Shown piece after piece: positions 7,661-18,146 of a stretch of 64,000 nt of DNA. The stretch is from Cryptomeria japonica. Its lineage: Eukaryota; Streptophyta; Pinopsida; Cupressales; Cupressaceae. The translations under genes were made by a program, and so were the position numbers. Position 1 is the stretch's first letter; the number at the start of each line of letters is the position of its first letter. The stretch is taken from NCBI RefSeq assembly GCF_030272615.1, contig NC_081409.1, forward strand, positions 879,627,220 to 879,691,219. The letters are read 5' to 3'. The notes under the pieces are model-generated. The model saw only the letters and a program-made list of their open reading frames with translations. It had not been told where the DNA came from and did not search any database.

Positions 7661-10600
7661 ATGGCTTCCGCATCTCATACCAGTTCAAGCACATCTATTG
7701 AGTCAGAAAGTTTTATTCAAAGGAAGGGCAAATATAATGCTTTATCACAAGTTCCAGCTGGAGTCATAGTCGAAGAAGGAATTTCAGACTATATTGATTG
7801 CAAGATAGAAGACCTAGGGTCCTTAGTCATTCATACTCAATTAGGTCTATTTTACGGAAAGGACAAAAGGATCAAACCAGAGTTCAGTATCTTAGAGAAG
7901 AAGAAACTCCATAATATGGTGTATTTTCTGGAAGACTTCATAGAGGATCACATCCGAATCATCTTGAGCAGAGTCCATGGTGACAAGATGTACCTGGAGA
8001 GAACACATGATATCATGCCTGAGGCAATTCATGCAGTCACCGGTTTCTGCAACACAGGGGAAGTGCCAACCCTGAGAACGGTAAGCAAAATGGAAATGAC
8101 CAAGCTCACTGGTTCGACAAGTGATTCATGAGGTATGACAGTTAATCCTATCAAGGATGAACTGGTAAAATATGCCTACATGGTGATAGGCTACAGAACA
8201 TTCTCAGCCAGCAAGATTAATTCTGTATCTGCTGCAGCAGTAAATGCCGCTTACCGAATGATTATAGAGGATAAATCATTTGACTTATGCACCGACATGC
8301 AGAGGCAACTCCTGTCAAACCTTAAGGCAATCAAAAAGGACAATTCATTGAAATTTAAGTTTGGACAACTGCTGGTAGGGTTGTTTTTCTATTTCTAAGG
8401 CTACTTTCCGGGTGTAGGAGATGTCCAGTGGTCTCCTGACCAACCAGTAACCAAGCAGATAAAGGAAAGCATGCAAGCCATTGGAATTCACTATTCAGGT
8501 GGACAAATGTCTAATGGAGGTTGTTGAGCCTAGAATGGAGGAAGTGGAGCCTATGGGCTTCAACCCTTATTGCCTCACCTCTTGATCCAAAGGAAAAGTG
8601 AACCAGAACCTACTTGGAGAGGATCGCACCGGTTGAAGAACCATCGGTAAAGAAGGGAAAAGAACCGACAACTAAGAAAGCTAAGGCAGTGCCTGCAGCA
8701 TCGGCACCGGCTACCACTGCGACTCCAAGAGTGACCAAGCGGTCACCAGCAAAGAGAAAACTGAAGGTAACACCAGCAAAAGTCTTCGAAAGAAAGAGGA
8801 AGAGTAAGGCAAATGAACGGGACTCCGAAGAAACTGAGTCTAATGAACAACCAAAGAAGGCTAGATAGACCAAGAAGGTGAAGAAGAATGAAGCGACAAC
8901 ATCTACACCGGTAAATATAGGTATCTCCTCTTACAAACCTTTGACACATTGTCAAAGAATAGTAAAGAATATTAGGAGAAATGTACTTCATGATTTAATT
9001 GATTATTATGATGAATTCAATAGTGAAGAAAAAGATGAAGTACTGTAGGAAATCATTCTTTATTTATGCAAAAATGACCGGTCACCATCATAGATTAAAT
9101 CTCAGACACCGGATTCATTATTTAAAGCATTGGATAACAAATGGTGCATTGCCATTGAAAAGGAACAAGAGATTAGGGAGAAATTTTTTGCACATTACTT
9201 CCCCGAACTCTCAAATCCAGAATTATTTGATGTATTAGATCAAAATAAAGGTCTCTTCTTCACAAGGAGAAGAAGACTCTGGTTGTTGGAAGGGAGAGTT
9301 GATGATGTAGAAAAGGATACACATCAACACATGGCCCATGCTATCAGCTCTCACAAAGCTCAAATGGCCAACCTCCAAGTAGAAAAGGAACCGGTTATTT
9401 CCAAACCGGAGGAAGTTTTTGATGAGGAAGGAAACCTGGTGGAGGAACCAATCGACACCATAGATGTCGATGCCCTGGATATAGAAGATGTCACTCAGGA
9501 CATATCTTCTAAGGGAACTAAATAGGGGCAATAGGCTGATCGGGTGGTGAACAAGCTATGGATACACAACAAGCAACAAAAGACAAGGAAGAAGAGACAA
9601 AGAAGAGGGATGAAGATGAGAAACAGGAAAAATAGGAAGAGAAGAGAAAAGAGGAAGAGGAGAAAAGAAAAGATGAAGAGAAGAAGAAACAAGAAGAAGA
9701 AAGGAAGAAGAAAGAAGAAGAGGACAAGGAAGAAAAGAAGAAGAAGGAAGAATAAGAAAAGAGAAAGAAGGAAGAGGAAGAAAAGAAGAAGAAAGAAGAG
9801 GAGAAGAAGAAGAAGGAAGAAGAAGAGAAGAAAAAGGAAGAGGAAGAGAAGAAGAAAAAGGAAGAGGCAGAGAAGAAGAAGAGGGAAGAAGAAGAAAAGG
9901 AAGAGCAGAAGAGGAGAGCAGAGGAGAAGAAAAAGGCAGAAGCAAACAAGGAAGAAGAGAAGAGAAGAGAAGAAGAAAAGAAGAAAGCTGAAGATGCCAA
10001 GGAACAAGAAGCGGCCAAATGCTCTCAGGTGGAGACTCCGAAGGCAACCGGAAGTCAACCCTCATTGGTTGATCTTTCTAGTCCTATCGATCTCCAATCT
10101 GCAAGTGAGTAAGAGCTTATGTAGAGAATCAAGGTTGCTCAAGAGTGCCTTGAGATCATTCGTAGGAAAAAGGAACAAGACATCATTCAGGCAGCTGTAG
10201 ACACACTTACTGGTTTAATCCCCGGTACTAATCTTCTTGAAACTGATTCATCACTAGCACAAATCAAACTTCTGTGTACTGTAGTGGATGATCAGGTGCA
10301 GAGCCTAGAAGAAGCAGCTGAGGCCAATGTAAAGAAAGAGTACCAAAAGCCTCTTAATGTTGCTCTAGTGAAGAAACTGAATGAGCTTAGGACTGATCTG
10401 CTAAAGGATCAGAAGATCATAAGGAGTGCCTTGGATAAGGGAAACTTACTGCTTAGCAAAATCTGTCAACCTCATCTATTCTGTGACAATGTGCTAGCCA
10501 AGAAGCAACAACTTCAAATAGACTTACAGTCCTACTTGAGCACATTCAAAAATCCTTATGACTCCTTTGCAACATATGGGCAAACCGTTCACCGGTTCCA

Positions 10601-10895
10601 AATCCAGTCAGCCAAGATAGAGCAAGAGATCAGCACAAGGTCTAGGGATTTGTAGGAGCTTCAACTAGTATTACTTCCACGACTGCAAATTCTCCATAAA
10701 TGCTATCTGAACCTGGATGCCCTGACAACCACTCAAGAACTGAGCACAATAGATGCCATTGAGGAACAGGTATCACAAATGCAGACAGAGAAGGAAGTGG
10801 TGACCTCTCTACTTGAGTCCTGGTCTCTTTCCATGAAACAATTTTTGTAGGACTACAAAGTGGTTTTTGACAAGTATTATTCATTATTGTCATAA
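7661..10895 (+). pseudogene. N1 ORF2: unrecognised large protein with Glu/Lys tract (decayed)
   Basis: The start is at the conserved MASASHTSSS. The N-terminal 250 residues include conserved phrases QLGLFYGKD, DHIRIILSRVHGDKMYL and FGQLLVGLFFYF. A Lys-rich, Pro/Thr-rich linker follows, then a domain with LTHCQRTVKNIRR-like and LWLLEGRVDDVEKD phrases, a long Glu/Lys repeat (about 9580-10010), and a coiled-coil C-terminus ending YYSLLS. This copy has stops at 8129 and 8396, a deletion near 8490 that removes about 130 bp relative to N3, a smaller one near 8555, and several frame changes. I do not recognise the family. It is not a polymerase or protease. Confidence 0.7.
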
Positions 10896-10954
10896 AATCT
10901 TTTATATATACATGGAAACAAGTTTTTGCAGTGGTACTTTGTCATTGTTGGCAA

Positions 10955-11211
10955 AGGGGGAGAAGTATATGGTTTTAAAATTTTGAAATTTTGATATATC
11001 AGAGGGAGAAGTATCTGTTTTCAAATTTTGATATATGCTATGATATATGCTATATGCTCTGAATGCAAAATTGCTATACACTCTGTTGATTAAGGGATAG
11101 TGTATATGCTTAGGGGGAGCAATTTTGTTAATGGCAAGTTTTTGTTGTAAAACACTTAGATGTCAAAATTTTATTTTCCTAAGTGTTGCCATCAATGCCA
11201 AAGGGGGAGAT
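10955..11211 (+). promoter_or_regulatory. Purine-box cluster ending in the N1 polypurine tract
   Basis: GCAAAGGGGGAGAAG (about 10954), CAGAGGGAGAAG (about 11000), CTTAGGGGGAGCAA (about 11109) and finally CCAAAGGGGGAGATTG (11198-11213) occur in 260 bp. The last one touches the LTR start and should be the functional tract for plus-strand priming. The others are similar in sequence, as is the box after the ORF1 hairpin. Multiple purine tracts have been described for Sirevirus-type Copia elements; I recall this and have not checked it. Confidence 0.6.
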
Positions 11212-12374
11212 TGTTGGCATTTTTGATGTTTATGTTGTGATTGTCATTGATGGACACACACTTGTATTGAGATCCCCTTTATATGTATGAGCTCATGCTC
11301 AACCGGTATTTGTTCCAACCGGTATGTTGTATTCTAGTCTTTAGACTAGTAGTGATTTTGCAGAATGCGTTTCTCGGTCTGAAGCGGCAAGTCGACCCCA
11401 ACTAGTTCGCAGATCACAAGCGGTACGGGGAAGCAAAGCGACACAACACATTCTTACCAGTCTTCATTTTTGTCAAATCGGCAACCAACATTTTGTATGA
11501 ACCGGTAATACTCTAGGATGAGTTACCAACCAACATTTTATGATGAGTTACCAATCCACCGATTGTTTGACGGTGCTGACACATTGACGGTGATTCTTGT
11601 GTAATGTTACTGAGTATGTCTAGATTCACTGAACCTAGGAAATTGTAATGTAATCCTATTGGACCGACATGAAATTAGATTCCTTTAAAAGGACATCATG
11701 TCTAGGGTTTTTGAGAGTGTTGTTGAAGTTGCGAATAGGGTTTATGTTGAGCTAGGGTTTAAGGTGGAAGTGGAGAGCGATCTTAGGAGAGAAGATCGAG
11801 TTGTAACTGAGAGAGAGATAGAGGAGACTGAAGTAATGCTGGAATGCATTAGCTGTGAGCAATACTGGATCTAACCAAGCAATTTGTGCTAGTAGATAGA
11901 TCAAACACTTGTTGATTACTCATATCTTTAACAAGTCAGTAGCCCTTAACTGGGTAGGCCTCAAAGCCTTTGTAAAATCCTCTAACAAGGTGGTTCACAC
12001 ATGTGAATCTAAAATCCTCTAACAAGGTAGTCTTTAATTGGACTTATCTCCTAACAAAGATTGAGATTCCTAACAGGATCTGTTATGGTGAAGAACATTG
12101 TAAGACCTTAACCGGTCTGGTTTCTATTTTGCAGATAGTGACTTGTGAGTTCCATCTCACCGTGGTTTTTTCCCTGTTGGGTTTCCATGTCAAATATCTT
12201 GTGTTATGGTTGTATTGCTTTTATGGGTGAATGTTTTATTCGCATTTTGGTTTGTATGTGTGATAACCGGTTTGATTGTCAGACTGCTTTATCGGTTTAT
12301 CTTTAGACTGTGTAAGTGTTTTAGTGCAAAGATTTTTGGCATACTAATTCACCTCCCCCTCTTCGTACTCATCA
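11212..12374 (+). mobile_element. N1 3' LTR (1163 bp)
   Basis: It begins TGTTGGCATT directly after the purine tract and ends TACTCATCA. It differs little from 4731-5892. It is followed not by flanking DNA but by a new primer site (TGGTATCAGAGC, 12377-12388) and a second ORF1, so this LTR is shared by two internal regions. Confidence 0.9.
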
Positions 12375-12424
12375 ATTGGTATCAGAGCATACCTTTCTAT
12401 AAGTTTAACCACTTGGAAAGAGAT

Positions 12425-13253
12425 ATGGGGGAATACACATTGAGGGAACTTACTCAACAGCTCACTAAGTCTGAGCAAGCTTGTGATGATCTTATGGTCA
12501 AATACAAGGCATCTCAAGCAAAAAGAAGAGAACATGCAGAAAGGCTGATGGAACTATCTGAAAGTTGTTTTTAAGATGAAGCTAACATGGAAGCTATGAT
12601 TGCTGAAGTGAATAAGCTGAATGATTCAAACTCCAATATGAGAAAGGAGTTGGAAGGACTGACTATTTGGTTCAGTCAAGAGCTTGAGAACCAAAGAAAA
12701 GGTGAAGATCTAGTAAAAGACAGAGATCATGAGATCTCCAAGTTGAAACATGAGATTAGTGCACTAACTGCTCACCTTCATGAGAGTAGAATGGAAAAAG
12801 AAGACATGCAAGGAGAACTAAACATTGCCATCTCTGAAAATGCAAGTCTTATGGAGACAAACACTGCTATTTCCAAAGAACTCTTTGAGTCAAAGGAAAT
12901 ACTTGCTAAGTTTGGTAAAAGTACAATCAGGCTAGAGCAAAAGCTTGAGTCATCTAGACCAACAAAGAATACCAATGGTCTTGGTTTTTCTGGACATGAG
13001 GAAGGAGAATCCTCAGGAACAAATGCTGAAGCATCAAAGAAGAAACTGACACTCAAAGGAAAAGGTAAGCAAAAATTCAAACCTATTTGCTTTAACTATC
13101 TTAAAGAAGGACACACTGCCAATGTATGTAGGAGCAAAGCCTACAATAATTTTCCTTATTTTATCAACAATGTACCTAGATCCGATAAGTTCAATGGTCA
13201 TTGTTATGCATGCAACAAGTTTGGGCATAGAGCATTTGAATGCAGGTCTTTGT
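12425..13253 (+). pseudogene. Second N-type ORF1, 5' part, truncated
   Basis: The frame starts MGEYTLRELTQQL and matches N1 ORF1 with only a few substitutions over 830 bp. It has the same TAA stop at about codon 50. Knuckle 1 has the same Cys-to-Tyr change, but knuckle 2 keeps its second Cys (CYACNKFGHRAFEC). The sequence breaks off after GAATGCAGGTCT and continues as antisense Copia-1 integrase. With the LTR before it, this is the start of a tandem N copy. Confidence 0.8.
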
Positions 13254-14330
13254 TTGCTGCTGTTCCTTAGTTATTGTGGAATCCTCAGATGATACCGAGG
13301 TAACTGGATCTTCTTTCTGTACCAATGGATTTAGAGTAGGTTCATTTATCATAATTTCTATTGTTGGTTCAGAGTCTATATACCTTGAAGTTCCTCTGAA
13401 TTGTGCATCAATCTTTACATTTGTACTTTCAACAATTTTTTGCAATCTTTTGTTAAAACATCTATATGCCTTGCTCTTAGATGAATAACCAAGAAATATT
13501 CCTTCATCACTTCTAGGATCAAATTTGCCAATATACTCATCTCTTCTGATATAATATTTACTTCCAAAAATTCTAAAATATTTAAGAGTAGGAGTAATAC
13601 CAAACCATAGTTCATGAGGGGTCTTACTGGTTTCACCTTTGATGTTAACTTTGTTGAATGTATAGACTGCTGTACTGACTGCCTCTCTCCAATATACATG
13701 TGGTAGGTTTGGTTCTGATAACATACTTCTTGCTGCATCCAAGATTGTTCTGTTTTTCCTTTCAACAACTCCATTCTGCTATGGTGTCTGAGGTGCTGAT
13801 AGTTGTCTTCTGATTCCATTTACTTCACAGAATGTATTAAACTCCTTAGATGCAAATTCTCCTCCTTGATCCGATCTTAGACATTTGATTTTCTTACCGG
13901 TTTCATTTTCTACCATTGCTTTCAACAATTTGAACTTTCCCAGTGCTTTTGATTTTTCTCGGAGAAAAGTAACCCAACAAATTCTAGAATAGTCATCAAT
14001 GATTAGCATGAAATATCTATCACCTTGTAAGCTTTTAGTTCTAGCTAGACCACATAAATCAGTGTGAATTAAATCAAGAGCATTATTGGATTTTTCTGGA
14101 ATACTTTTGAAACTAGCTCTAACTTGTTTTCCAAATTGACATTCCTTACATACTGTATTTTGAGGTTTGACAATTTTAGGTAAATCTCTAACTGCCTTAG
14201 TAGTACTGATTTTCACCATGCAATCAAAGTTTACATGACAGAGTCTCTTATGCCATAACCAACTTTCATCAATATGTGCAATTAAGCATGTCTTTTCACT
14301 GTTATTTAAATGAAAGATATTACCTCTAGT
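13254..14330 (-). pseudogene. Copia-1 integrase fragment
   Basis: The pre-integrase zinc-binding region and the integrase core are visible in the minus strand: DLIHTDLCG (first Asp), LRSDQGGEFAS (second Asp) and NGVVERKNRT (Glu). The three catalytic acidic residues are therefore kept. A stop lies between SAPQTP and the glutamate block where other copies have Gln. The C-terminal part (SKTPHELWFG, FGSKYYIRRD, EGIFLGYSSKSKAYR) runs to the junction with N1 at 13253/13254, after which reverse transcriptase should have followed but is missing. Confidence 0.8.
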
Positions 14331-14365
14331 CTAATTACCGGTTGCAATTTCCAAACCAGTTCTAT

Positions 14366-14767
14366 TCATGATTTTGCATTTTCCATTTTTGAATTGTAAC
14401 TAAAATCCTTTCTTGAAACTAATTGACCAACACTCAAAAGATTATGCTTTAATCCTTCAACATAGTAAACATTGTCAGTGTTATGCTTACCATCAAGAGA
14501 TATTGTACCCTTACCTTTGATTAAACAAGCTTTGTCATCTCCAAATCTCACTAAGCCTCCATTGTATTCTTGAAAGTTCAAGAATTTACCTTTGTCTCCT
14601 GTCATATGATGTGAGCATCCCGAATCAATGATCCATTTATCCTTTCCTTCAACTTTAGTTGCCAAGGCCTGTACTACCGGTTGAGCAGTAGGTGCCGGTT
14701 GATCTTCTGTTATAGCAACAAAAACCCATCCCTTGTCTGCCAGATCCTCATCAGAATCATCAATCAC
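14366..14767 (-). pseudogene. Copia-1 aspartic protease region
   Basis: The minus strand encodes WIIDSGCSHHMTGDKGKF, with the DSG active-site triplet typical of Copia proteases, then LLSVGQL. It is separated from gag by a stop where a Gln is found in Copia-3 (GYQRYIFKK-like region) and from integrase by a frame change near the VSRKDF segment. The enzyme would cleave the Gag-Pol polyprotein. Confidence 0.8.
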
Positions 14768-14821
14768 ACCTTCATCAACAATGTAACAAGATTTGTCTTT
14801 ATTCTTCTTAAATCTATATCT

Positions 14822-15742
14822 CTAATAGCCAGGGTTAGGCTTGTATGTTCTTCTAGCTTCTTCTCTTAGTCTAGCATGTCTATCAGGGCATCTCGAAGCC
14901 ATATGACCAATCTTATTGTAGTTAAAACATTTAAAGGGTGCTTTACCTTCATACTTACTTCCAACTGGACCTTTAGGCATTTTCCTTGCAAATAGTGCTT
15001 CAAGTTCTTCATTTTTTTCCCTGCTTTCTTCAAGTTCTCTAGCATAAAAGGCTTTCCAATCAGATTTGTCAAATGAAGGAGTAGATGATGTTGATGCTTT
15101 AAAGGCCAAATCTATCTTTATAGTAGCAACAAGAGCAAATTCTTCAATTTCAAAAGCTGAAAGTTTCCCAATTAATGTATCCCTAGTTTCTGATGTATTA
15201 GGCATTGTTCTTAACTCATTTATAGCAGCGACTTTCATTTTATATGCCGATGGCAATCCTCTTAAAACTTTTGAAACAATTTCATCCTCACTTAAGGTTC
15301 CTCCACAACATTTAATACCCAAAACAATCTCATTTACTCTTTCCATAAAAGCAGAAATCCTTTCATCTTCTTCCATTTTCAAATGTTCATACCAGACACG
15401 GAAGCTTTCAAGTTTTGCAATTTTGACTGTGGAATCTCCTTCATTCAGTGTTTCCAAATGATCCCAAATAGCTTTAGTAGTAGACCTATCTGATAGTCCC
15501 ATGATTTGTTTATCTGATAATGCGCTCAAAAGTGCTTCTCTTGCTTTGCAATCATTTTCCTCATCTTTAGTCAAGTTGGGTGGAGTGGGCTGACTTTGAG
15601 TAGGAGCAGTATAACCATTCTTTGTAACATCCCAGATGTCCTTTCCAATGCAATTTAGATGTGTCTCCATTCTAATCTTCCATATGCCATAGTTGGTTCC
15701 ATCGAGTTTAAGACTGTCCTTCCTGAAATAGTTAGTAGACAT
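14822..15742 (-). CDS. Copia-1 Gag (UBN2-type) with one CCHC knuckle
   Basis: The frame has 306 codons from ATG, 43 bp inside the primer site. It opens LDGTNYGIWKIRMETHL, the usual start of plant Copia Gag, continues with the IWDHLETLNEGD block and ends with one zinc knuckle CFNYNKIGHMASRC, in which the second Cys is Tyr in form CFNY; Copia-3 has CFNCNKVGHMASRC. The frame is open to a TAG where Gln is expected. Gag would form the capsid and bind RNA. Confidence 0.85.
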   Translation of the reverse strand: MSTNYFRKDSLKLDGTNYGIWKIRMETHLNCIGKDIWDVTKNGYTAPTQSQPTPPNLTKDEENDCKAREALLSALSDKQIMGLSDRSTTKAIWDHLETLNEGDSTVKIAKLESFRVWYEHLKMEEDERISAFMERVNEIVLGIKCCGGTLSEDEIVSKVLRGLPSAYKMKVAAINELRTMPNTSETRDTLIGKLSAFEIEEFALVATIKIDLAFKASTSSTPSFDKSDWKAFYARELEESREKNEELEALFARKMPKGPVGSKYEGKAPFKCFNYNKIGHMASRCPDRHARLREEARRTYKPNPGY

Positions 15743-15784
15743 TGGATCTCCTCAAGCTGTTAAACTTCTGAAAAAGAGGACTAG

Positions 15785-15796
15785 GCTCTGATACCA
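15785..15796 (-). promoter_or_regulatory. Copia-1 primer binding site
   Basis: The plus strand reads GCTCTGATACCA, the complement of TGGTATCAGAGC, two bases from the LTR end. This is the exact plant initiator tRNA-Met primer sequence. Confidence 0.9.
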
Positions 15797-15798
15797 AT

Positions 15799-18146
15799 TG
15801 TTAGGTCCCAGAGACAACTGAGAGGGGGGGTGAATCAATTGTCAAATAAATTCAAACCAAAACAACTTAACCAACTTAGTGCTTAATACCAGTAAACCAG
15901 TTTAATATGCCGATAGACAGTTTTAATAGTTAATTGCTATACTGGTAAGGATTAGTGCATGAAACATAAAGACAAAGTCATCCACAACACATAACACCAA
16001 TATTTGTACGTGGAAACCCTGTAAGGGGAAAAAACACAGTGGGAAACCTTACCCATAATTAGATGATACTATTGCAGATAGTAAGTGTACATAAATGGGG
16101 TCTGCACATGCAGAAAGGCCAAGTGCTTAGAGCTCACTGCTCAATCACAAAATGGGAGTCACACTGACTACAGGTGGATGGTTAAATCCAATAATAATGT
16201 ACTGCACAAAATAGCATCTTCATATGTTGGATTCAGTATCAGTGTAGTTCTGAATGTCTTCACAAATACCCTCCTTCAATCTTCAAATGATGTCTGTGTG
16301 TATACCTCTGCTTATTCTCACATAAACCTTCACACAATCCTTTTTTGCATTCCATATTTGATCTTACAAATAAGATCTTACATTTATACCATAACCTAAG
16401 ACCAATTTTAGTAGGTCGGCTCTACAAGATATTACAATAAAAACATTTTACAAACAATACAATATCCGATGCAAAAACTGATTCAACATGTCGGCTTAAT
16501 GCATTTACAACAATAATTAATCATCTCCATAGCATGCCGTGCTGATCTGGAAAAGATAGACCTGCCGGTGTAACCTGGACCTATTTGCCGGTAACAACAA
16601 ATATGCAAATGCTAATGTACCTGTAGACACCCAAAAATGGTCAACGCTTGCGAAGTCATACTTTAACATTTGCGCATTGCCTCATTTTAGGTTTTTGCAT
16701 CACATTAACATTTCTCCTATGTCACGTACTTGGTTTTTATCATTTGCGAACATCGAGTCATTCTTCTACATTCTTTAGTTTTCTCACTTTCGAATTAGGT
16801 CTTGTCAATAACAATCTTCAATCATGATTTTGGGTCGATCTTTGTCCTTGTCAATCTTGTCATATTGCGATCGATTTGTCATCGATCCTTGTTGTCTGTC
16901 TCAATTATGTCAATTTGGATCAATTTGTCATTGTTCCTCGTCAATTGGCACATTTCTCAATCAAATTGTTTATCGCATTGGTCATTTATGAATTCAAAAT
17001 CATGACATTAATTATCTTCAATCAAGACCTAATTGTCATTTTTGCATTTCTAATTCGTCCTCTAGGGTTTTATGATTTATTCATTTAACCTAATTTCTCA
17101 TTTCTTCCTCTAGGATTACTAAATTATTTATTAATCCTAGGTCTTCTCATTACAATTAAATCTTTATTTAATTGGCTAATTATTCTTCCTCTTGTAAATT
17201 AATTAATAAATGACAAATTATTAATTAATTTACCTAATTTCTAATTTCCATCAATTTCCTATTTTTCCATCAATTTCTAATTCCTAATTGTCATCAATTT
17301 CAATTTTCTAATTTTCTTAATTTCCTAATTTATTTTCCCTCCTATTTCATCTCCTAATTCTATGGGAATGACATTTCAATTTGTCATGAAATTTTCATAA
17401 TTGATAATCAATCAATTTTGACATGGAATGTGTCATAATTTGTCATCAATTATCAATCAATCAAATTGTGCATGGAAAGTGCATAATTTGTCATATTGAT
17501 TTGCAATTTCCATTTGAATTGCATCATGCCAATCTTGTCACTTGTCCAATTCTTCTATAAATTGGATGATTTTCAATCAAAGCTGATCCAAATTCTTAAT
17601 CAAACTATCAAACTTACGCTTCTAGTACTCTTGAGCTTTTCATCAATCTTGCTTTCAATTGTATGTGCACTTGTAGGTGAGATCCACAAATCCATTGAAG
17701 AGGAAAGAAGAACAATGGAGCCGCATGGAAGGAGCATTCAATTCTGCATTTGGTTTGCATAATCTTTCATTTTGAATGCTTTGTTTTCATATCTCTATTG
17801 AGTGTTCTTAGGATTAGGTTCATTTGCAATGAGTGCTCTCATGATTGAGTTATCATGTCTAGTGTTTTGATCTACTTTTTTGATGATTCTTAATTCTGAT
17901 GCTACAGTACCAATAAACAAAAACTCCAAAACAAAGTGTCCACATAATGTCTTTGACATAACCAAGTGTTTTCCATATTGTTCCAAGTGCCGGTGATCAT
18001 TATATCTTGCCGGTGTACCAAATACCGGTGACTGTGCATGAGTCACTTGCTTGCCGGTGAATGTTGCTAATTCTCCAAAGTGTCAGAGTTGATAAGTGTT
18101 TAGTAGGTGTTGACATCAATGACAAAACTATACCAAAATACCAACA
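15799..18146 (-). mobile_element. Copia-1 5' LTR, split by a solo LTR
   Basis: It starts TGTTAGGTCC and ends ATACCAACA on the plus strand and aligns with 3669-4727. The alignment is broken at 16621 and resumes at 17907-17912, exactly where a Gypsy-type LTR with target duplication sits. Several CCGGT words in one LTR are CTGGT or CCAGT in the other. Confidence 0.9.
16622..17906. mobile_element. Solo LTR (1285 bp), Gypsy-type
   Basis: The segment begins TGTAGACACC and ends GATGCTACA, giving the inverted ends TGTAG/CTACA. The 5-bp duplication GTACC at 16617-16621 and 17907-17911 flanks it, and the empty site is seen in the other Copia-1 LTR near 4486. The interior is very rich in AATT and TCAATT words and has no reading frame of note. 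It shares no obvious sequence with the other LTRs in the window. The strand is not known. Confidence 0.9.

Larger units (their letters stand above)
4731..13253 (+). mobile_element. N1, two-ORF non-autonomous LTR element plus partial tandem copy
   Basis: The order is 5' LTR (4731-5892), ORF1, ORF2, polypurine tract, 3' LTR (11212-12374), then a second primer site and the start of another ORF1 that breaks off at 13253. No protease, integrase or reverse transcriptase frame is present. The left end abuts the Copia-1 3' LTR and the right end breaks into Copia-1 integrase, so no target duplication survives. Both ORF1 copies share the same premature stop, so the partial second copy is a close relative. 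N1 is the only plus-strand member of the family here. Confidence 0.8.
3669..18146 (-). mobile_element. Copia-1, LTR retrotransposon, minus strand, with nested insertions
   Basis: The outer ends are TGTTAGG on the left and CCAACA on the right (plus strand). A 5-bp target duplication AGGTC at 3664-3668 and 18147-18151 proves these are the two ends of one insertion. It lies in the candidate 5' LTR of Gypsy-1. Of its coding region only gag, protease and most of integrase remain (13254-15742); the reverse transcriptase and RNase H end has been lost, and N1 occupies that place. The right LTR carries a solo LTR. The three Copia elements in the window are related but have different LTR sequences. Confidence 0.85.

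Noticed and set aside
9544-10200. Open frame rich in Lys and Arg, 218 codons, plus strand
   Set aside because: It is the wrong phase of the Glu/Lys tract of N1 ORF2. Purine-only DNA is open in all phases. The same holds for the Ser/Phe/Leu-rich frames on the other strand here, at 24776-25471 and at 42141-43071.
4731-12374. N1 as a degraded Copia with polymerase too decayed to see
   Set aside because: The full distance between ORF1 and the 3' LTR is filled by ORF2, which is well kept in N2 and N3, and no integrase or reverse transcriptase block is found in any frame of three copies.
13191-13270. Fusion protein of N ORF1 and Copia integrase at the N1/Copia-1 junction
   Set aside because: The two coding regions are on opposite strands, so no fusion is possible.
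17160-17480. Regulatory or origin-like AATT-rich region
   Set aside because: It lies wholly inside the solo LTR defined by target duplication, and AT-rich LTR sequence explains it.
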